From: Pandoraea cepalis
GTDB taxonomy: Bacteria > Pseudomonadota > Gammaproteobacteria > Burkholderiales > Burkholderiaceae
Direction of reading: 5' to 3'
Length of the DNA: 64,000 nucleotides
Assembly (NCBI RefSeq): GCF_902459665.1
Contig: NZ_CABPSL010000014.1
Span: forward strand, 87,553-151,552
Below are positions 44,072 to 53,599 of this stretch, in pieces. A program made the position numbers and the translations under genes. How positions within the stretch are numbered: the stretch's first letter is position 1; every line of letters starts with the position of its first letter. The notes below the pieces were generated by a model. It did not search any database. It was not told the origin of the DNA and saw nothing but the letters and a program-made list of their open reading frames with translations.

Positions 44072-44211
44072 ACGCGTTGTTTACACCCCGTTTATCCCTT
44101 TTATCTCCGTCTTTACGCGTCGATCCGTATCGTTCAAGGCACGGCTGGCATGCGCATGCAAGGGCGCGTCGCGTCCGTGGCGTGCCAGCCGCCACACGAT
44201 AGGGAGTTGTC

Positions 44212-44304
44212 ATGGACTGGCTATATCTCGGCGTGATCGCGGTGTTCCTCGCCTCGACCGTCGGCTTTGTCGCGTTCTGCGCGTCGGTAGGAGGGCAGCA
44301 ATGA
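44212..44304 (+). CDS. 30-residue single-helix membrane peptide preceding kdpF
   Basis: Too short for usual gene calling, but well supported. ATG at 44212 has GGGAG 6 bases upstream, and the stop overlaps kdpF (ATGA). The peptide begins MDWLYLGVIAVFLASTVGF and continues hydrophobic to a short GGQQ end, giving one membrane helix. It is not KdpF, which follows and has the recognisable YLVYAL pattern. It may be a second small subunit or stabiliser of the Kdp complex, or a leader peptide. I recall similar MDWLYL-type peptides ahead of kdpF in other genomes, but this is not verified here. Confidence 0.7.
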   Translation: MDWLYLGVIAVFLASTVGFVAFCASVGGQQ

Positions 44305-44393
44305 CCGCCATGTATTGGCTGAGCGGCGGACTCACGATCGCGCTGCTCGCTTATCTCGTCTACGCGCTCTTTAAGCCGGAGGATCTGGCATGA
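44301..44393 (+). CDS. kdpF: K+-transporting ATPase small subunit KdpF
   Basis: A 30-residue single-helix peptide starting [20 protein letters not shown] and ending LFKPEDLA. The YLVYAL segment matches KdpF of E. coli (29 residues), which stabilises the KdpABC complex in the inner membrane. Its ATG overlaps the stop of the preceding small ORF, and its stop overlaps the kdpA start, both as ATGA. GGAGG near its end is the ribosome site for kdpA. Confidence 0.9.
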   Translation: MTAMYWLSGGLTIALLAYLVYALFKPEDLA

Positions 44394-46195
44394 CGCTCAA
44401 CGCCTGGATTCAGCTCGGCGTTTTCCTCGTCGTGCTGCTGGTGCTGGCACGCCCGCTCGGCCGCTTCATGGCCGACGTGCTCGCCGGCGAATCTCGCGTG
44501 AACCGCTGGTTCGCGCCCCTGGAACGCGCGCTCTACCGCCTGTGCGGCATCGATCCCGAAAAGGAAATGCACTGGCGCGCGTACGCGATCGCGCTCGTCG
44601 GCTTCAACGCGCTCGGCGCCTTGGCGGTCTACGCCCTGCAACGCTGGCAAGTCTGGCTGCCGTTCAATCCGCAAGGGTTGGGGGCCGTTACCCCGGACTC
44701 GTCGATGAATACGGCCGTGAGCTTTGTGTCCAATACCAACTGGCAAGGCTACAGCGGTGAGTCGACCATGAGCTATCTCACGCAGATGCTCGGTCTGGCG
44801 GTGCAAAACTTCATGTCGGCCGCCACCGGCATTGCCGTGGTGGTCGCACTCATTCGCGGCTTTGCCCGTCACACGGCACAGACGATCGGCAACTTCTGGG
44901 TCGATATGACCCGCATTACGCTCTACATTCTGGTGCCGCTTTCGGTCTTGCTGGCAGCGGCTTTCATGAGTCAGGGCGTGATTCAGAACTTCAGCGCTTA
45001 TCAGGATGTCACCACGCTGCAAGCCACGCATTACGACAATCCGGTGCTTGGCCCGGACGGTCAGCCGAAGCTCGACACCGCCGGCAAGCCGGTGACAACG
45101 CCTGCCGTGACGCAGACGCAAACCCTGCCGATGGGCCCGGTCGCCTCGCAGGAAGCGATCAAGATGCTCGGCACGAACGGTGGCGGCTTCTTCAATGCGA
45201 ATTCGGCGCACCCGTTCGAAAACCCGACGCCGCTGTCGAACTTCCTTCAGATTCTGGCGATCTTCCTGATCCCGGCGGCGCTGTGTCATATGTTCGGACG
45301 CATGGTAGGCGATCGTCGCCAGGGCCTCGCGCTGCTCGCCGCAATGACGATTGCGTTCTCGATTGCCGCCGTGGCCACGGTGTCGGCCGAGCAGGCCGGC
45401 AATCCGGTGCTGACGACGCTCGGTGTCGATCAGCAGGCGAGCGCCACGCAGGCGGGCGGCAACATGGAAGGCAAGGAAACGCGCTTCGGTATCGCGGCCT
45501 CGGGCATTTTCGCCACGGTGACGACGGCGGCGTCGTGCGGCGCGGTCAACGCGATGCACGATTCGCTCACGCCGCTGGGCGGGCTGGTGCCGATGCTGCT
45601 GATGCAGTTGGGCGAGGTGATCTTCGGTGGGGTGGGCTCGGGCCTGTACGGCATGCTCGTCTTCGCGATGCTCGCGGTGTTCGTGGCCGGGCTGATGATC
45701 GGCCGCACCCCGGAGTACCTCGGCAAGAAGATCGAGGCGTTCGAGATGAAGATGGTCGCCGTGGCCGTGCTCATGACGCCGCTGCTGGTGCTGCTCGGCA
45801 CGGCGCTTGCGGTGCTGGTGCCGGCAGGGCAGGCGGGCGTGGCGAATCCGGCGACGCACGGCTTCTCGGAAATTCTCTACGCCTATAGTTCGGCCGCGAA
45901 CAATAACGGCAGCGCATTTGCCGGGCTGTCGGCCAACACGCCGTTCTACAACAGCACGCTGGCGATCGCGATGTGGTTCGGCCGCTTCTGGGTGATTGTG
46001 CCGGTGTTGGCGATTGCCGGTGCCCTCGCCCGCAAGAAGCGCATCGCCGCGACCTCGGGCACGTTGCCTACGCATGGTCCGCTGTTCGTCGTGCTGCTGC
46101 TCGGTACGGTGCTATTGGTGGGCGCGCTGACGTATATGCCCGCGCTCGCACTCGGTCCGGTTGCCGAACATCTGACGATGATCGGCGCGCATTGA
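44390..46195 (+). CDS. kdpA: K+-transporting ATPase subunit A (KdpA)
   Basis: A 601-residue, 10-helix potassium channel-like subunit that selects and conducts K+ in the KdpFABC pump. Four SKT-type pore loops are represented: [19 protein letters not shown] (first selectivity segment), [20 protein letters not shown] (second), [21 protein letters not shown] (third) and [22 protein letters not shown] (fourth). Length is slightly above E. coli's 557. It begins in ATGA overlap with kdpF; kdpB follows after 28 bases. High-affinity K+ uptake is induced by K+ limitation via kdpDE. Confidence 0.96.
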   Translation: MTLNAWIQLGVFLVVLLVLARPLGRFMADVLAGESRVNRWFAPLERALYRLCGIDPEKEMHWRAYAIALVGFNALGALAVYALQRWQVWLPFNPQGLGAVTPDSSMNTAVSFVSNTNWQGYSGESTMSYLTQMLGLAVQNFMSAATGIAVVVALIRGFARHTAQTIGNFWVDMTRITLYILVPLSVLLAAAFMSQGVIQNFSAYQDVTTLQATHYDNPVLGPDGQPKLDTAGKPVTTPAVTQTQTLPMGPVASQEAIKMLGTNGGGFFNANSAHPFENPTPLSNFLQILAIFLIPAALCHMFGRMVGDRRQGLALLAAMTIAFSIAAVATVSAEQAGNPVLTTLGVDQQASATQAGGNMEGKETRFGIAASGIFATVTTAASCGAVNAMHDSLTPLGGLVPMLLMQLGEVIFGGVGSGLYGMLVFAMLAVFVAGLMIGRTPEYLGKKIEAFEMKMVAVAVLMTPLLVLLGTALAVLVPAGQAGVANPATHGFSEILYAYSSAANNNGSAFAGLSANTPFYNSTLAIAMWFGRFWVIVPVLAIAGALARKKRIAATSGTLPTHGPLFVVLLLGTVLLVGALTYMPALALGPVAEHLTMIGAH

Positions 46196-46223
46196 TTATT
46201 GAAATGAGGCATTCGAGGCACTC

Positions 46224-48350
46224 ATGAATCAACCCTCAGGAAATACCGTCACCCGGCCGGCGGGCAAAGGGCACACGTCGACGTCACTGTCGATGTTCGA
46301 CCCCGCGATCGTCAAGCCGGCCATTGTCGACTCGTTCCGCAAGCTGCATCCGCTCACGCAAGCCCGAAACCCGGTGATGTTCGTGGTGTACGTGGGCAGC
46401 CTGCTCACGACGGTGCTGTTCGGCATGGCCGTGGCGGGCCACGCCGAGGCGAGCGCGCCGTTCATCCTCGCCATTACGCTGTGGCTGTGGTTCACGGTCT
46501 TGTTCGCGAATTTTGCCGAAGCCCTGGCGGAAGGCCGCAGCAAGGCGCAGGCCGCCTCGTTGCGCCAGGCCAAGAAGAACGTGCCGGCCAAGCAATTGCG
46601 CTCGGCCCGGCGCGACGCGGAGTGTCTGGTTATCGATAGTGCCAGTCTGCGTCGCGGGGATTTCGTGCTGGTCGAGGCGGGCGATGTGGTCCCGGCCGAC
46701 GGCGAAGTGGTGGAAGGCGTGGCGTCGGTCGACGAATCGGCGATCACAGGCGAATCCGCGCCCGTGATTCGTGAGTCGGGCGGCGATTTTTCGGCCGTCA
46801 CCGGTGGCACGCGCGTGCTCTCGGACTGGCTGGTCATGCGCGTGACGGTCAACCCGGGCGAGGCATTCCTCGACCGCATGATCGCCATGGTGGAAGGCGC
46901 GAAGCGGCAGAAGACGCCGAATGAAATCGCGCTCACGATCCTGCTCGTCGCGCTTACGCTGGTGCTGCTGCTCGCCACGGCGACGCTGCTGCCGTATTCG
47001 ATCTACAGCGTGTTCGTCACGCAAGCGGGGCATCCGGTCACGATTACCGTACTCGTCGCGCTGCTGGTGTGTCTGATTCCGACGACGATCGGCGGGCTGC
47101 TCTCGGCCATCGGCGTGGCCGGCATGAGCCGCATGATGCAAGCGAATGTGATCGCCACGTCGGGGCGCGCCGTGGAAGCCGCGGGCGACGTGGATGTGCT
47201 GCTGCTCGACAAGACCGGCACGATTACGCTGGGCAACCGTCAGGCATCGCAATTCGTGCCGGCCCCGGGCGTGGACGAGCGCACGCTGGCCGACGCCGCG
47301 CAACTCGCCTCGCTGGCCGACGAGACGCCCGAAGGGCGCAGCATCGCTGTGCTCGCCAAGCAGCGTTTCAATCTCCGTGAGCGCGAAATGGGCGGTCTGC
47401 ACGCGCTGTTCATCCCGTTCTCGGCGCAAACGCGCATGAGCGGGGTGGACCTTGCGGACAAGCAGATCCGCAAGGGCGCAGCAGACGCGCTCAAGCGCTA
47501 CGTGGAATCGGCCGGCGGCGTATGGCCGGTGGCGCTGGCCAGCGCGGTCGACGAGATTGCGCGTCGCGGCAGCACGCCCCTGGTGGTGGCCGAGCAAGAC
47601 ACACTCGGGACCCGCGCGCTGGGCGTGATCGAGCTGAAGGACGTGGTCAAGGGCGGCATCAAGGAGCGCTTCGCCGAACTTCGCCAGATGGGCATCACGA
47701 CGCTGATGGTGACGGGCGACAACCGTTTGACGGCGGCAGCCATTGCGGCCGAAGCCGGGGTCGACGACTTCCTCGCCGAAGCCACGCCGGAAGCGAAGCT
47801 CGCGACGATTCGCAAGTACCAGGCCGAAGGCAAGCTGGTGGCGATGACGGGCGACGGCACGAACGACGCCCCGGCGCTTGCCCAGGCGGACGTGGCGGTG
47901 GCGATGAACTCGGGCACGCAAGCCGCGAAGGAAGCGGGCAACATGGTCGACCTGGATTCGAATCCGACCAAGCTGATCGAGATCGTCGAGATCGGCAAGC
48001 AGATGCTGATGACGCGCGGCAGCCTCACCACGTTCTCGATTGCGAACGACGTGGCGAAGTACTTCGCGATTATTCCGGCGGCGTTTGCCACGACGTATCC
48101 GCAACTCGATGCGCTCAACGTGATGCGCCTGGCGAGCCCGTCGTCGGCGATTCTGTCGGCCGTGATTTTCAACGCGCTGATCATCGTGGTGCTGATTCCG
48201 CTGGCGCTCAAGGGCGTGAAGTATCGCCCGGTCGGGGCCGCGACGCTGCTGCGCCGCAATCTTCTGATTTACGGTCTGGGCGGGATCCTGGTGCCGTTCG
48301 TCGGCATCAAGGTCATCGACATGTTCATTGCCGCGATGGGCTGGGCCTGA
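46224..48350 (+). CDS. kdpB: K+-transporting P-type ATPase subunit B (KdpB)
   Basis: A 708-residue type I P-ATPase that hydrolyses ATP to drive KdpA. Seen: the actuator motif [13 protein letters not shown] with TGES, phosphorylation site [14 protein letters not shown] (Asp at about residue 329), nucleotide-binding region [11 protein letters not shown], the hinge [22 protein letters not shown] and [16 protein letters not shown] near the end. No heavy-metal CPC motif, as expected for KdpB. Length slightly above E. coli's 682, from an N-terminal hydrophilic extension. Confidence 0.96.
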   Translation: MNQPSGNTVTRPAGKGHTSTSLSMFDPAIVKPAIVDSFRKLHPLTQARNPVMFVVYVGSLLTTVLFGMAVAGHAEASAPFILAITLWLWFTVLFANFAEALAEGRSKAQAASLRQAKKNVPAKQLRSARRDAECLVIDSASLRRGDFVLVEAGDVVPADGEVVEGVASVDESAITGESAPVIRESGGDFSAVTGGTRVLSDWLVMRVTVNPGEAFLDRMIAMVEGAKRQKTPNEIALTILLVALTLVLLLATATLLPYSIYSVFVTQAGHPVTITVLVALLVCLIPTTIGGLLSAIGVAGMSRMMQANVIATSGRAVEAAGDVDVLLLDKTGTITLGNRQASQFVPAPGVDERTLADAAQLASLADETPEGRSIAVLAKQRFNLREREMGGLHALFIPFSAQTRMSGVDLADKQIRKGAADALKRYVESAGGVWPVALASAVDEIARRGSTPLVVAEQDTLGTRALGVIELKDVVKGGIKERFAELRQMGITTLMVTGDNRLTAAAIAAEAGVDDFLAEATPEAKLATIRKYQAEGKLVAMTGDGTNDAPALAQADVAVAMNSGTQAAKEAGNMVDLDSNPTKLIEIVEIGKQMLMTRGSLTTFSIANDVAKYFAIIPAAFATTYPQLDALNVMRLASPSSAILSAVIFNALIIVVLIPLALKGVKYRPVGAATLLRRNLLIYGLGGILVPFVGIKVIDMFIAAMGWA

Positions 48351-48427
48351 TCGCGCGGCGCCCGAACGCAATGGCCGATGGGTCCTGCGTTCGGGCCACA
48401 TTGCTGAAACTTCAAGGAATCGATGTC

Positions 48428-49012
48428 ATGAAATCCCTTTTGCGTCCGATGCTCAGTTTGTTCGTCGTGCTGTCGGTCATTACAGGGCTGGTGTATCCGC
48501 TGGTCGTGACCGGCATCGGCCGCGCGGCATTTTCTCGCGAAGCCGCCGGCAGCCTCATCTACAAAGACGGCAAGGCGGTCGGCTCGTCGCTGATCGGCCA
48601 GAATTTCGATGAACCGAAGTACTTCTGGGGACGTCTGTCGGCCACCGCGCCGATGCCCAATAACGGCGTGTCCTCGGGTGGCTCGAACTTCGGCCCGCTC
48701 AACCCCGCCCTCGCCGACGCCGTAAAGGCACGCATCGCCGCGTTGCGCGCGGCGGATCCGAGCGCAACCCTGCCGGTGCCGGGCGATCTGGTCACGGCCT
48801 CGGCCAGCGGTCTCGATCCGGCCATCAGCCCGGCGGCCGCCGAGTATCAGGTCACGCGCGTGGCGAAGGCGCGTGGCCTCGCCCCCGACGCCGTGCGCGC
48901 GCTGGTTGCGCGATACACGCAAGGCCGTCAGTGGGGCATATTCGGAGAGCCCCGGGTGAATGTTCTGGCGCTGAACCTCGCGTTGGACGCCCTGACGCAC
49001 GGCAGCGTCTGA
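48428..49012 (+). CDS. kdpC: K+-transporting ATPase subunit C (KdpC)
   Basis: A 194-residue protein anchored by one N-terminal helix ([20 protein letters not shown]) with a periplasmic domain. The [20 protein letters not shown] and NFGPLNPAL segments and the C-terminal [14 protein letters not shown] are KdpC hallmarks. It completes the KdpFABC complex. The start ATG 48428 follows AAGGAATCGATGTC; the long upstream frame is the shadow of kdpB. After its stop comes a 165-base region with complementary hairpins, before kdpD. Confidence 0.95.
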   Translation: MKSLLRPMLSLFVVLSVITGLVYPLVVTGIGRAAFSREAAGSLIYKDGKAVGSSLIGQNFDEPKYFWGRLSATAPMPNNGVSSGGSNFGPLNPALADAVKARIAALRAADPSATLPVPGDLVTASASGLDPAISPAAAEYQVTRVAKARGLAPDAVRALVARYTQGRQWGIFGEPRVNVLALNLALDALTHGSV

Positions 49013-49027
49013 AATGGGTATCCACCG

Positions 49028-49065
49028 GGCGAGGCAGACCGGAGAATGGCTGGTCTTGCCTCGCC
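49028..49065 (+). promoter_or_regulatory. first hairpin in kdpC-kdpD spacer
   Basis: Arms GGCGAGGCAGACC (49028-49040) and GGTCTTGCCTCGCC (49052-49065) pair over 13 bases with one bulge. No T-run. Its arms GGCGAGGC and GCCTCGCC recur in the terminator-like hairpin at 49137-49166, allowing alternative pairings. Confidence 0.65.
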
Positions 49066-49136
49066 GCCTGCGGTAGATTGGCGGCACGCCCGGCGCGTAT
49101 CGCCTTTTGACGTCATCGGGCAACCGATGCATCGAC

Positions 49137-49170
49137 GCGAGCCTCGCCTGATGGCGAGGCGCTCGCTTTT
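49137..49170 (+). terminator. terminator/attenuator hairpin between kdpC and kdpD
   Basis: Core perfect stem GCCTCGCC (49141-49148) / GGCGAGGC (49153-49160) with a TGAT loop, extended by GCGAGC/GCTCGC across a 2-base bulge, followed by TTTT at 49167-49170. It ends 7 bases before the kdpD start, so kdpDE may be separately or conditionally transcribed. Confidence 0.7.
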
Positions 49171-49177
49171 CTGATGG

Positions 49178-52012
49178 ATGAATTCGATGGCTGGCATGGA
49201 ACGCCCTGATCCCGATGAACTGCTCGGCAAGCTGCAGCGCGAGGAAGCCCGCGAGCAGCGTGGCCGGCTGAAGATTTTCTTCGGCGCGTCCGCCGGGGTG
49301 GGCAAGACGTTCGCGATGTTACAGGCGGCGCGCAAGCTCAGCGAGGAGGGTACCGACGTGGTGGTCGGTGTGCTGGAGACGCATGGCCGCGACGAAACGG
49401 CGCGCTTGCTGGCGGGGCTGGAAGTCCTGCCGCAGAAGTCGGTCGACTACCGCGGCCGCGTGCTGCGCGAATTCGATCTCGACGGCATGCTGGCGCGCAA
49501 ACCGGCCGTGGCGCTGATCGACGAACTCGCCCATGCAAACGTGCCGGGCATGCGTCACCTGAAGCGCTGGCAGGACGTGCAGGAATTGCTCGCCGCCGGC
49601 ATCGACGTGTACACCACGCTCAATGTGCAGCATCTGGAGCGACTCAATGACGTGGTCGGACAAATCACCGGCATTCGTGTGTGGGAGACGGTGCCCGATC
49701 GCATCTTCGATCTGGCCGACGAAGTGAAGTTGGTCGACCTGCCGCCGGACGAACTGCTCGAGCGCATGCGCGAGGGCAAGGTGTATATGGCCGCGCAGGC
49801 CGAGCGCGCGGTGCGCAACTTCTTCCGCAAGGGCAATCTGATCGCGTTGCGCGAATTGGCGCTGCGTCGCACGGCCGATCGCGTCGATGCACAAATGCGC
49901 GAGTACCGCGCCGATCAATCGATCAGCCAGGTGTGGCAAGCCCGTGAGCGGCTGCTCGTCGCTATTGGCCCGGGCCCGGAGGGCGTGGCGCTTGCCCGCG
50001 CGGCCGCGCGGCTCGCCGCGAGCCTGCGCGCCGATTGGCTGGCCGTACATGTCGAGACGCCCGCCATCCTGCGGCAATCGCCGGTGCGTCGAGAAAGTAC
50101 CTACGCAACGCTCAAACTCGCTCAGGAATTGGGCGCCGAAACGCTCACGCTCGATGGCGCGGACGCGGCGACCACGCTGCTCGCCTACGCCCAGATGCGC
50201 AACGTCTCGAGATTGGTGGTGGGCGCGAGCGGCGCACGGCGCGGGTGGACTGCCCGCACGCCGCTGCACGAGCAACTTTTGCGTCGCGCACGCGGCGTGG
50301 ACGTCGTGTTGATCGGACCGGCGGCAGGGGACGCCGTGGCCGACAAGCGCGTGGTGCGCGGCGACTGGCGCGGCTGGTTCGAAACGGCCCCGGAGCTGGG
50401 GCTCGTGGGCGGGCCCTGGCGTGCCTATGCATGGGCCGTCGGTATCTGCGGCGCCGTGTCGCTTGTCGCGGCGGAACTCACGTCGTTCCTCGATCTGGCC
50501 AATATCGCCATGTTGTACCTGCTCGGCGTGATCGTGGCGGCCATGCGGCTTGGGCGTGGTCCAGGGGTGCTCGCGTCGTTTCTGTCGGTGCTGGCGTTCG
50601 ACTTCTTTTTCGTGCCACCGAAGATGTCGCTGTCGGTGTCCGACACCCAGTACCTGCTGACGTTCGCCGTCATGCTCACCGTCGCCCTGGTCATCAGCCA
50701 TCTGACAACCAGCCTGCGGTTCCAGGCGCGGCTGGCCACGTGGCGCGAGCGTCGCACGGGCGCGGTGTACGCCATGGCGCGCGAACTGGCGGCGGCGCTC
50801 ACTACGCCACAGATCGTGGAAATCGGGTCGCGCCACGTGCGCGAAGTGTTCCAGGCGCGCGTGGCGCTGCTGCTGCCCGACAGCCAGGGCAGTGTGCGCC
50901 AGCCGGTCGAGAACGCGCAGTCGGACACCATGCCGGCGCACATCGATACCGATGTCGCCCAGTGGGTGTATGACCGTCAGCAAGCGGCGGGGCGGGGGAC
51001 CAACACGTTGCCCGCGTCGGACGCTTACTATCTCCCGCTTCGCGCGCCGATGCGCACGCGGGGTGTGCTGGTGGTCGCCCCGGCGCCGGAGGGCGGCGGC
51101 GCCATCGACACGCCGGATCAGCAGCGTTTGCTCGATACGTTTGCCGCGCAGATCGCGCTCGCGCTCGAGCGTGTTCATTACGTCGAGATCGCGCAGGATG
51201 CACTGGTGACGATGGAGTCCGAGCGACTACGCAACTCCCTGCTCTCGGCGATTTCGCACGATCTGCGAACACCATTGACGTCCATCGTGGGTTTCGCCAG
51301 CATGCTGAGCCGCAATGCCCAGACGCCCGGGCCGTTGCGCACCGAACTCGTCGAGGCCATTCACGAGGAGGCGCAGCGCATGACGGGGCTCGTGACCAAT
51401 CTGCTCGACATGGCGAAGTTGCAAGCGGGCGGCGTGCAGCTCAACCGTCAGTGGCAGATGCTCGAGGAAGTGGTGGGTACGTCGTTGCGCGCCTGCCGTC
51501 GATCGCTCGCCGGGCATGAGGTGAGCACGCGGCTGCCCGCCGACCTGCCGTTGCTGCGCTTCGATGCCGTGCTGATGGAGCGGTTGTTCACCAACCTGCT
51601 GGAGAATGCCGCGAAGTATTCGCCCGTGGGCTCGCATATCGACATCGCCGCATGCGTGCAGGGCGACGAGGTCGAAGTGAGCGTCAGCGATGACGGGCCA
51701 GGTCTGCCCCCGGGCATGGAAGGGCGTATCTTCGAGAAGTTCATGCGCGGGGAAAAGGAGTCCGCCAAGCCAGGCATCGGACTCGGACTAGCGATCTGTC
51801 GCGCCATCGTGGAAGCGCACGGCGGTAGAATTCACGCCACCAACGGACCCGACGGTCGTGGCGCGCGCTTCATCTTCACGTTGCCGATCGAAACGCCGCC
51901 GATGGCGCCGGAGAGTCTGGAGGGCCCGGAAGACGTCCATGCGGATTTGCCCGCCGACCCGCTGCAGACATCCCGTACCCCCGACGCCAACGCGACCCAA
52001 CAACATGAGTGA
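49178..52012 (+). CDS. kdpD: K+-sensing histidine kinase KdpD
   Basis: A 944-residue sensor kinase. N-terminal KdpD domain with Walker A GASAGVGKT (residues 36-44), a Usp domain (about 250-370, LLVAIGPGPEGVALARAAARL), four closely spaced membrane helices (about 405-505), a GAF-like region, then the HisKA box with phospho-acceptor His694 (LLSAISHDLRTPLTSIVGF) and HATPase_c motifs (NLLENAAKYSP, DDGPGLPPGMEGRIFEKFMRG, GIGLGLAIC). It senses low K+ and phosphorylates KdpE. Start may be any of three in-frame ATGs within 20 bases (49178, 49187, 49196). The kdpE start overlaps its stop. Confidence 0.95.
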   Translation: MNSMAGMERPDPDELLGKLQREEAREQRGRLKIFFGASAGVGKTFAMLQAARKLSEEGTDVVVGVLETHGRDETARLLAGLEVLPQKSVDYRGRVLREFDLDGMLARKPAVALIDELAHANVPGMRHLKRWQDVQELLAAGIDVYTTLNVQHLERLNDVVGQITGIRVWETVPDRIFDLADEVKLVDLPPDELLERMREGKVYMAAQAERAVRNFFRKGNLIALRELALRRTADRVDAQMREYRADQSISQVWQARERLLVAIGPGPEGVALARAAARLAASLRADWLAVHVETPAILRQSPVRRESTYATLKLAQELGAETLTLDGADAATTLLAYAQMRNVSRLVVGASGARRGWTARTPLHEQLLRRARGVDVVLIGPAAGDAVADKRVVRGDWRGWFETAPELGLVGGPWRAYAWAVGICGAVSLVAAELTSFLDLANIAMLYLLGVIVAAMRLGRGPGVLASFLSVLAFDFFFVPPKMSLSVSDTQYLLTFAVMLTVALVISHLTTSLRFQARLATWRERRTGAVYAMARELAAALTTPQIVEIGSRHVREVFQARVALLLPDSQGSVRQPVENAQSDTMPAHIDTDVAQWVYDRQQAAGRGTNTLPASDAYYLPLRAPMRTRGVLVVAPAPEGGGAIDTPDQQRLLDTFAAQIALALERVHYVEIAQDALVTMESERLRNSLLSAISHDLRTPLTSIVGFASMLSRNAQTPGPLRTELVEAIHEEAQRMTGLVTNLLDMAKLQAGGVQLNRQWQMLEEVVGTSLRACRRSLAGHEVSTRLPADLPLLRFDAVLMERLFTNLLENAAKYSPVGSHIDIAACVQGDEVEVSVSDDGPGLPPGMEGRIFEKFMRGEKESAKPGIGLGLAICRAIVEAHGGRIHATNGPDGRGARFIFTLPIETPPMAPESLEGPEDVHADLPADPLQTSRTPDANATQQHE

Positions 52013-52715
52013 ACCGACCATCACCGTCGTGGTGATTGAAGACGAACGACAGATCCGCCGGTTTTTGCGCACCTCGCTTGAGGCCGAAGGCATGGTCGTG
52101 CACGAGGCGGAAACGGGGCGGCAGGGCATGGTCGAGGCCGCTACGCGCAAGCCGGATCTGCTCATCGTCGATCTGGGACTGCCGGATATCGACGGCGTGG
52201 AGGTCATTCGCGAAGTGCGAAGCTGGACCGATATGCCGATCATCGTGCTGTCCGCTCGCAACGAGGAGGCAGAGAAGGTCGTGGCGCTCGATGTCGGTGC
52301 GGACGACTACCTCACCAAACCGTTCGGGGTGTCGGAACTGCTCGCGCGGATACGGGCGCAATTGCGACGTCATCATCGTGGCGGCAATTCGGAAACGCTC
52401 GACGAAGCGTTCTCGTTCGGCGACATCCACATCGATCTGGCGAGACGCAAGGTCACGCGCGCGGGAGACCCGGTGCATCTGACACCGATCGAGTACCGGC
52501 TGCTGATCACGCTGGTGCGTCATGCGGGGCGCGTGTTGACACACCGCCAATTGCTCAAGGAGGTGTGGGGGCCGTCGCACGTCGAGAGCCATCACTACCT
52601 GCGCATCTACATGGGACACCTGCGGCAGAAACTGGAGGTCGATCCGGCACAGCCGCAACACATTCTCACGGAGACGGGGGTCGGCTACCGGCTCGAGATC
52701 GACGCCATCGGCTGA
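52005..52715 (+). CDS. kdpE: kdp operon response regulator KdpE
   Basis: A 236-residue OmpR/PhoB-type regulator: receiver domain with the phosphorylation Asp56 in LLIVDLGLPDIDG and Lys105 in DDYLTKPFG, then a winged-helix DNA-binding domain (HLTPIEYRLLITLVRHAGRVL, HLRQKLEVDP, ETGVGYRL). Phosphorylated by KdpD, it activates kdpFABC. Its ATG overlaps the kdpD stop (ATGAGTGA), ensuring coupled translation. Confidence 0.95.
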   Translation: MSEPTITVVVIEDERQIRRFLRTSLEAEGMVVHEAETGRQGMVEAATRKPDLLIVDLGLPDIDGVEVIREVRSWTDMPIIVLSARNEEAEKVVALDVGADDYLTKPFGVSELLARIRAQLRRHHRGGNSETLDEAFSFGDIHIDLARRKVTRAGDPVHLTPIEYRLLITLVRHAGRVLTHRQLLKEVWGPSHVESHHYLRIYMGHLRQKLEVDPAQPQHILTETGVGYRLEIDAIG

Positions 52716-52814
52716 GTGCTTGCGGAGCATGCCGCAAGGGCGAGTTCGCGTAGCGGTGCGATCCCGGAGGCCTGGGCATCGGTGCAAGGGGTGACCGCGG
52801 CGCGCGAGCTTTGC

Positions 52815-52820
52815 TAAAAT
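52815..52820 (+). promoter_or_regulatory. extended -10 upstream of guanidine riboswitch
   Basis: TAAAAT preceded by TGC (TTGCTAAAATCG), an extended -10, about 110 bases before the riboswitch. GTGACC lies 19 bases upstream as a poor -35. Confidence 0.4.
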
Positions 52821-52929
52821 CGTGCGGTTCCCTGAGCGATGTCCGGCGATCGCCCTGGCGGTGAGATGCCAAGTTGCAGCTTCGCGACGTTGGCGTTCTG
52901 CCATGTCATTCGACATCCAAAGGAACCCC

Positions 52930-52980
52930 GTGACGGGACGACCCGTTACGAGGATCGCTTGTCTTCCGGGGACGACCCCG
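52930..52980 (+). ncRNA. guanidine-II (mini-ykkC) riboswitch
   Basis: Two small hairpins with ACGA tetraloops, the defining architecture of the class. P1 at 52930-52949 is an 8-base stem closing on ACGGG-ACGA-CCCGT; P2 at 52967-52980 is CGGGG-ACGA-CCCCG; a 17-base linker joins them. The SD (CGGAG, 52991-52995) of the guanidinium exporter lies 11 bases after P2. TTCCG (52964-52968) at the 5' base of P2 can pair with that SD, so P2 formation on guanidine binding should free the ribosome site. The gene it controls, sugE/gdx, is the class's classic target. Confidence 0.9.
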
Positions 52981-53001
52981 ATTTCTCTATCGGAGTCAGT
53001 C

Positions 53002-53319
53002 ATGGCCTGGATGCTATTGGTTATTGCCGGTTTGCTGGAAGTGGCGTGGGCCGTCGGCCTCAAGTACACGCAGGGTTTTTCGCGTCTCTGGCCGTCGGTG
53101 TTCACGATTGGCGCAATGATCGGCAGTGTCTGGCTGCTCGCATTGGCCGTGCGTTCGCTGCCATTGGGCACGGCATACGCGATCTGGACCGGTATAGGCG
53201 CCGTCGGTGCGTTCGTGCTGGGCATTATGCTGTTCGGCGAGTCGGCCTCCGCCGCCCGGATTGCCAGCGTGACGCTGATTCTGGCGGGCCTGGTCGGGTT
53301 GAAGTTGACCGCAGCCTGA
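53002..53319 (+). CDS. gdx: SugE/Gdx guanidinium exporter (SMR family)
   Basis: A 105-residue, four-helix small multidrug resistance protein. The catalytic Glu is in [16 protein letters not shown] (residue 13), with the Gdx-type [17 protein letters not shown] and [20 protein letters not shown] patterns rather than EmrE's. Gdx proteins export guanidinium in exchange for protons at the inner membrane. A guanidine-II riboswitch precedes it, which settles the physiological role. Start ATG 53002, 6 bases after CGGAG; the upstream frame reads through the riboswitch and is rejected. Confidence 0.93.
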   Translation: MAWMLLVIAGLLEVAWAVGLKYTQGFSRLWPSVFTIGAMIGSVWLLALAVRSLPLGTAYAIWTGIGAVGAFVLGIMLFGESASAARIASVTLILAGLVGLKLTAA

Positions 53320-53599
53320 AGGGCGCCTGCCGTTTGCGCCGGCCACGCCAAATCCTCAATGTCCGGCACCGGTGGTACGTTGCCCCAGCGCGCGGCATAA
53401 TGACGCGGTAGCGGTCGAGTGACCGTTCGGTGGCTGTTCCGCGAGGGTCGTTCGCCGACTGTACGCCACCGATGCGTCACTTGTGACGTCAGTCCGGCGG
53501 GTAGGGGCGGTTCGCATCCTGCCCGGTGGCCGTTGCCGCGTCGGCAGTACACGACGCGTGATCATGCGACGCCGTCATGTCGGCGGCAGTGAGGTCGCC

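Noticed and set aside
46284..48401. 705-codon open frame antisense to kdpB
   Set aside because: Strongly Arg/His-rich with no recognisable domain; a typical shadow of a high-GC gene on the opposite strand. Similar shadows at 44360-46075, 49319-51178, 33892-35151, 37950-39086 and 28230-29255 were rejected for the same reason.
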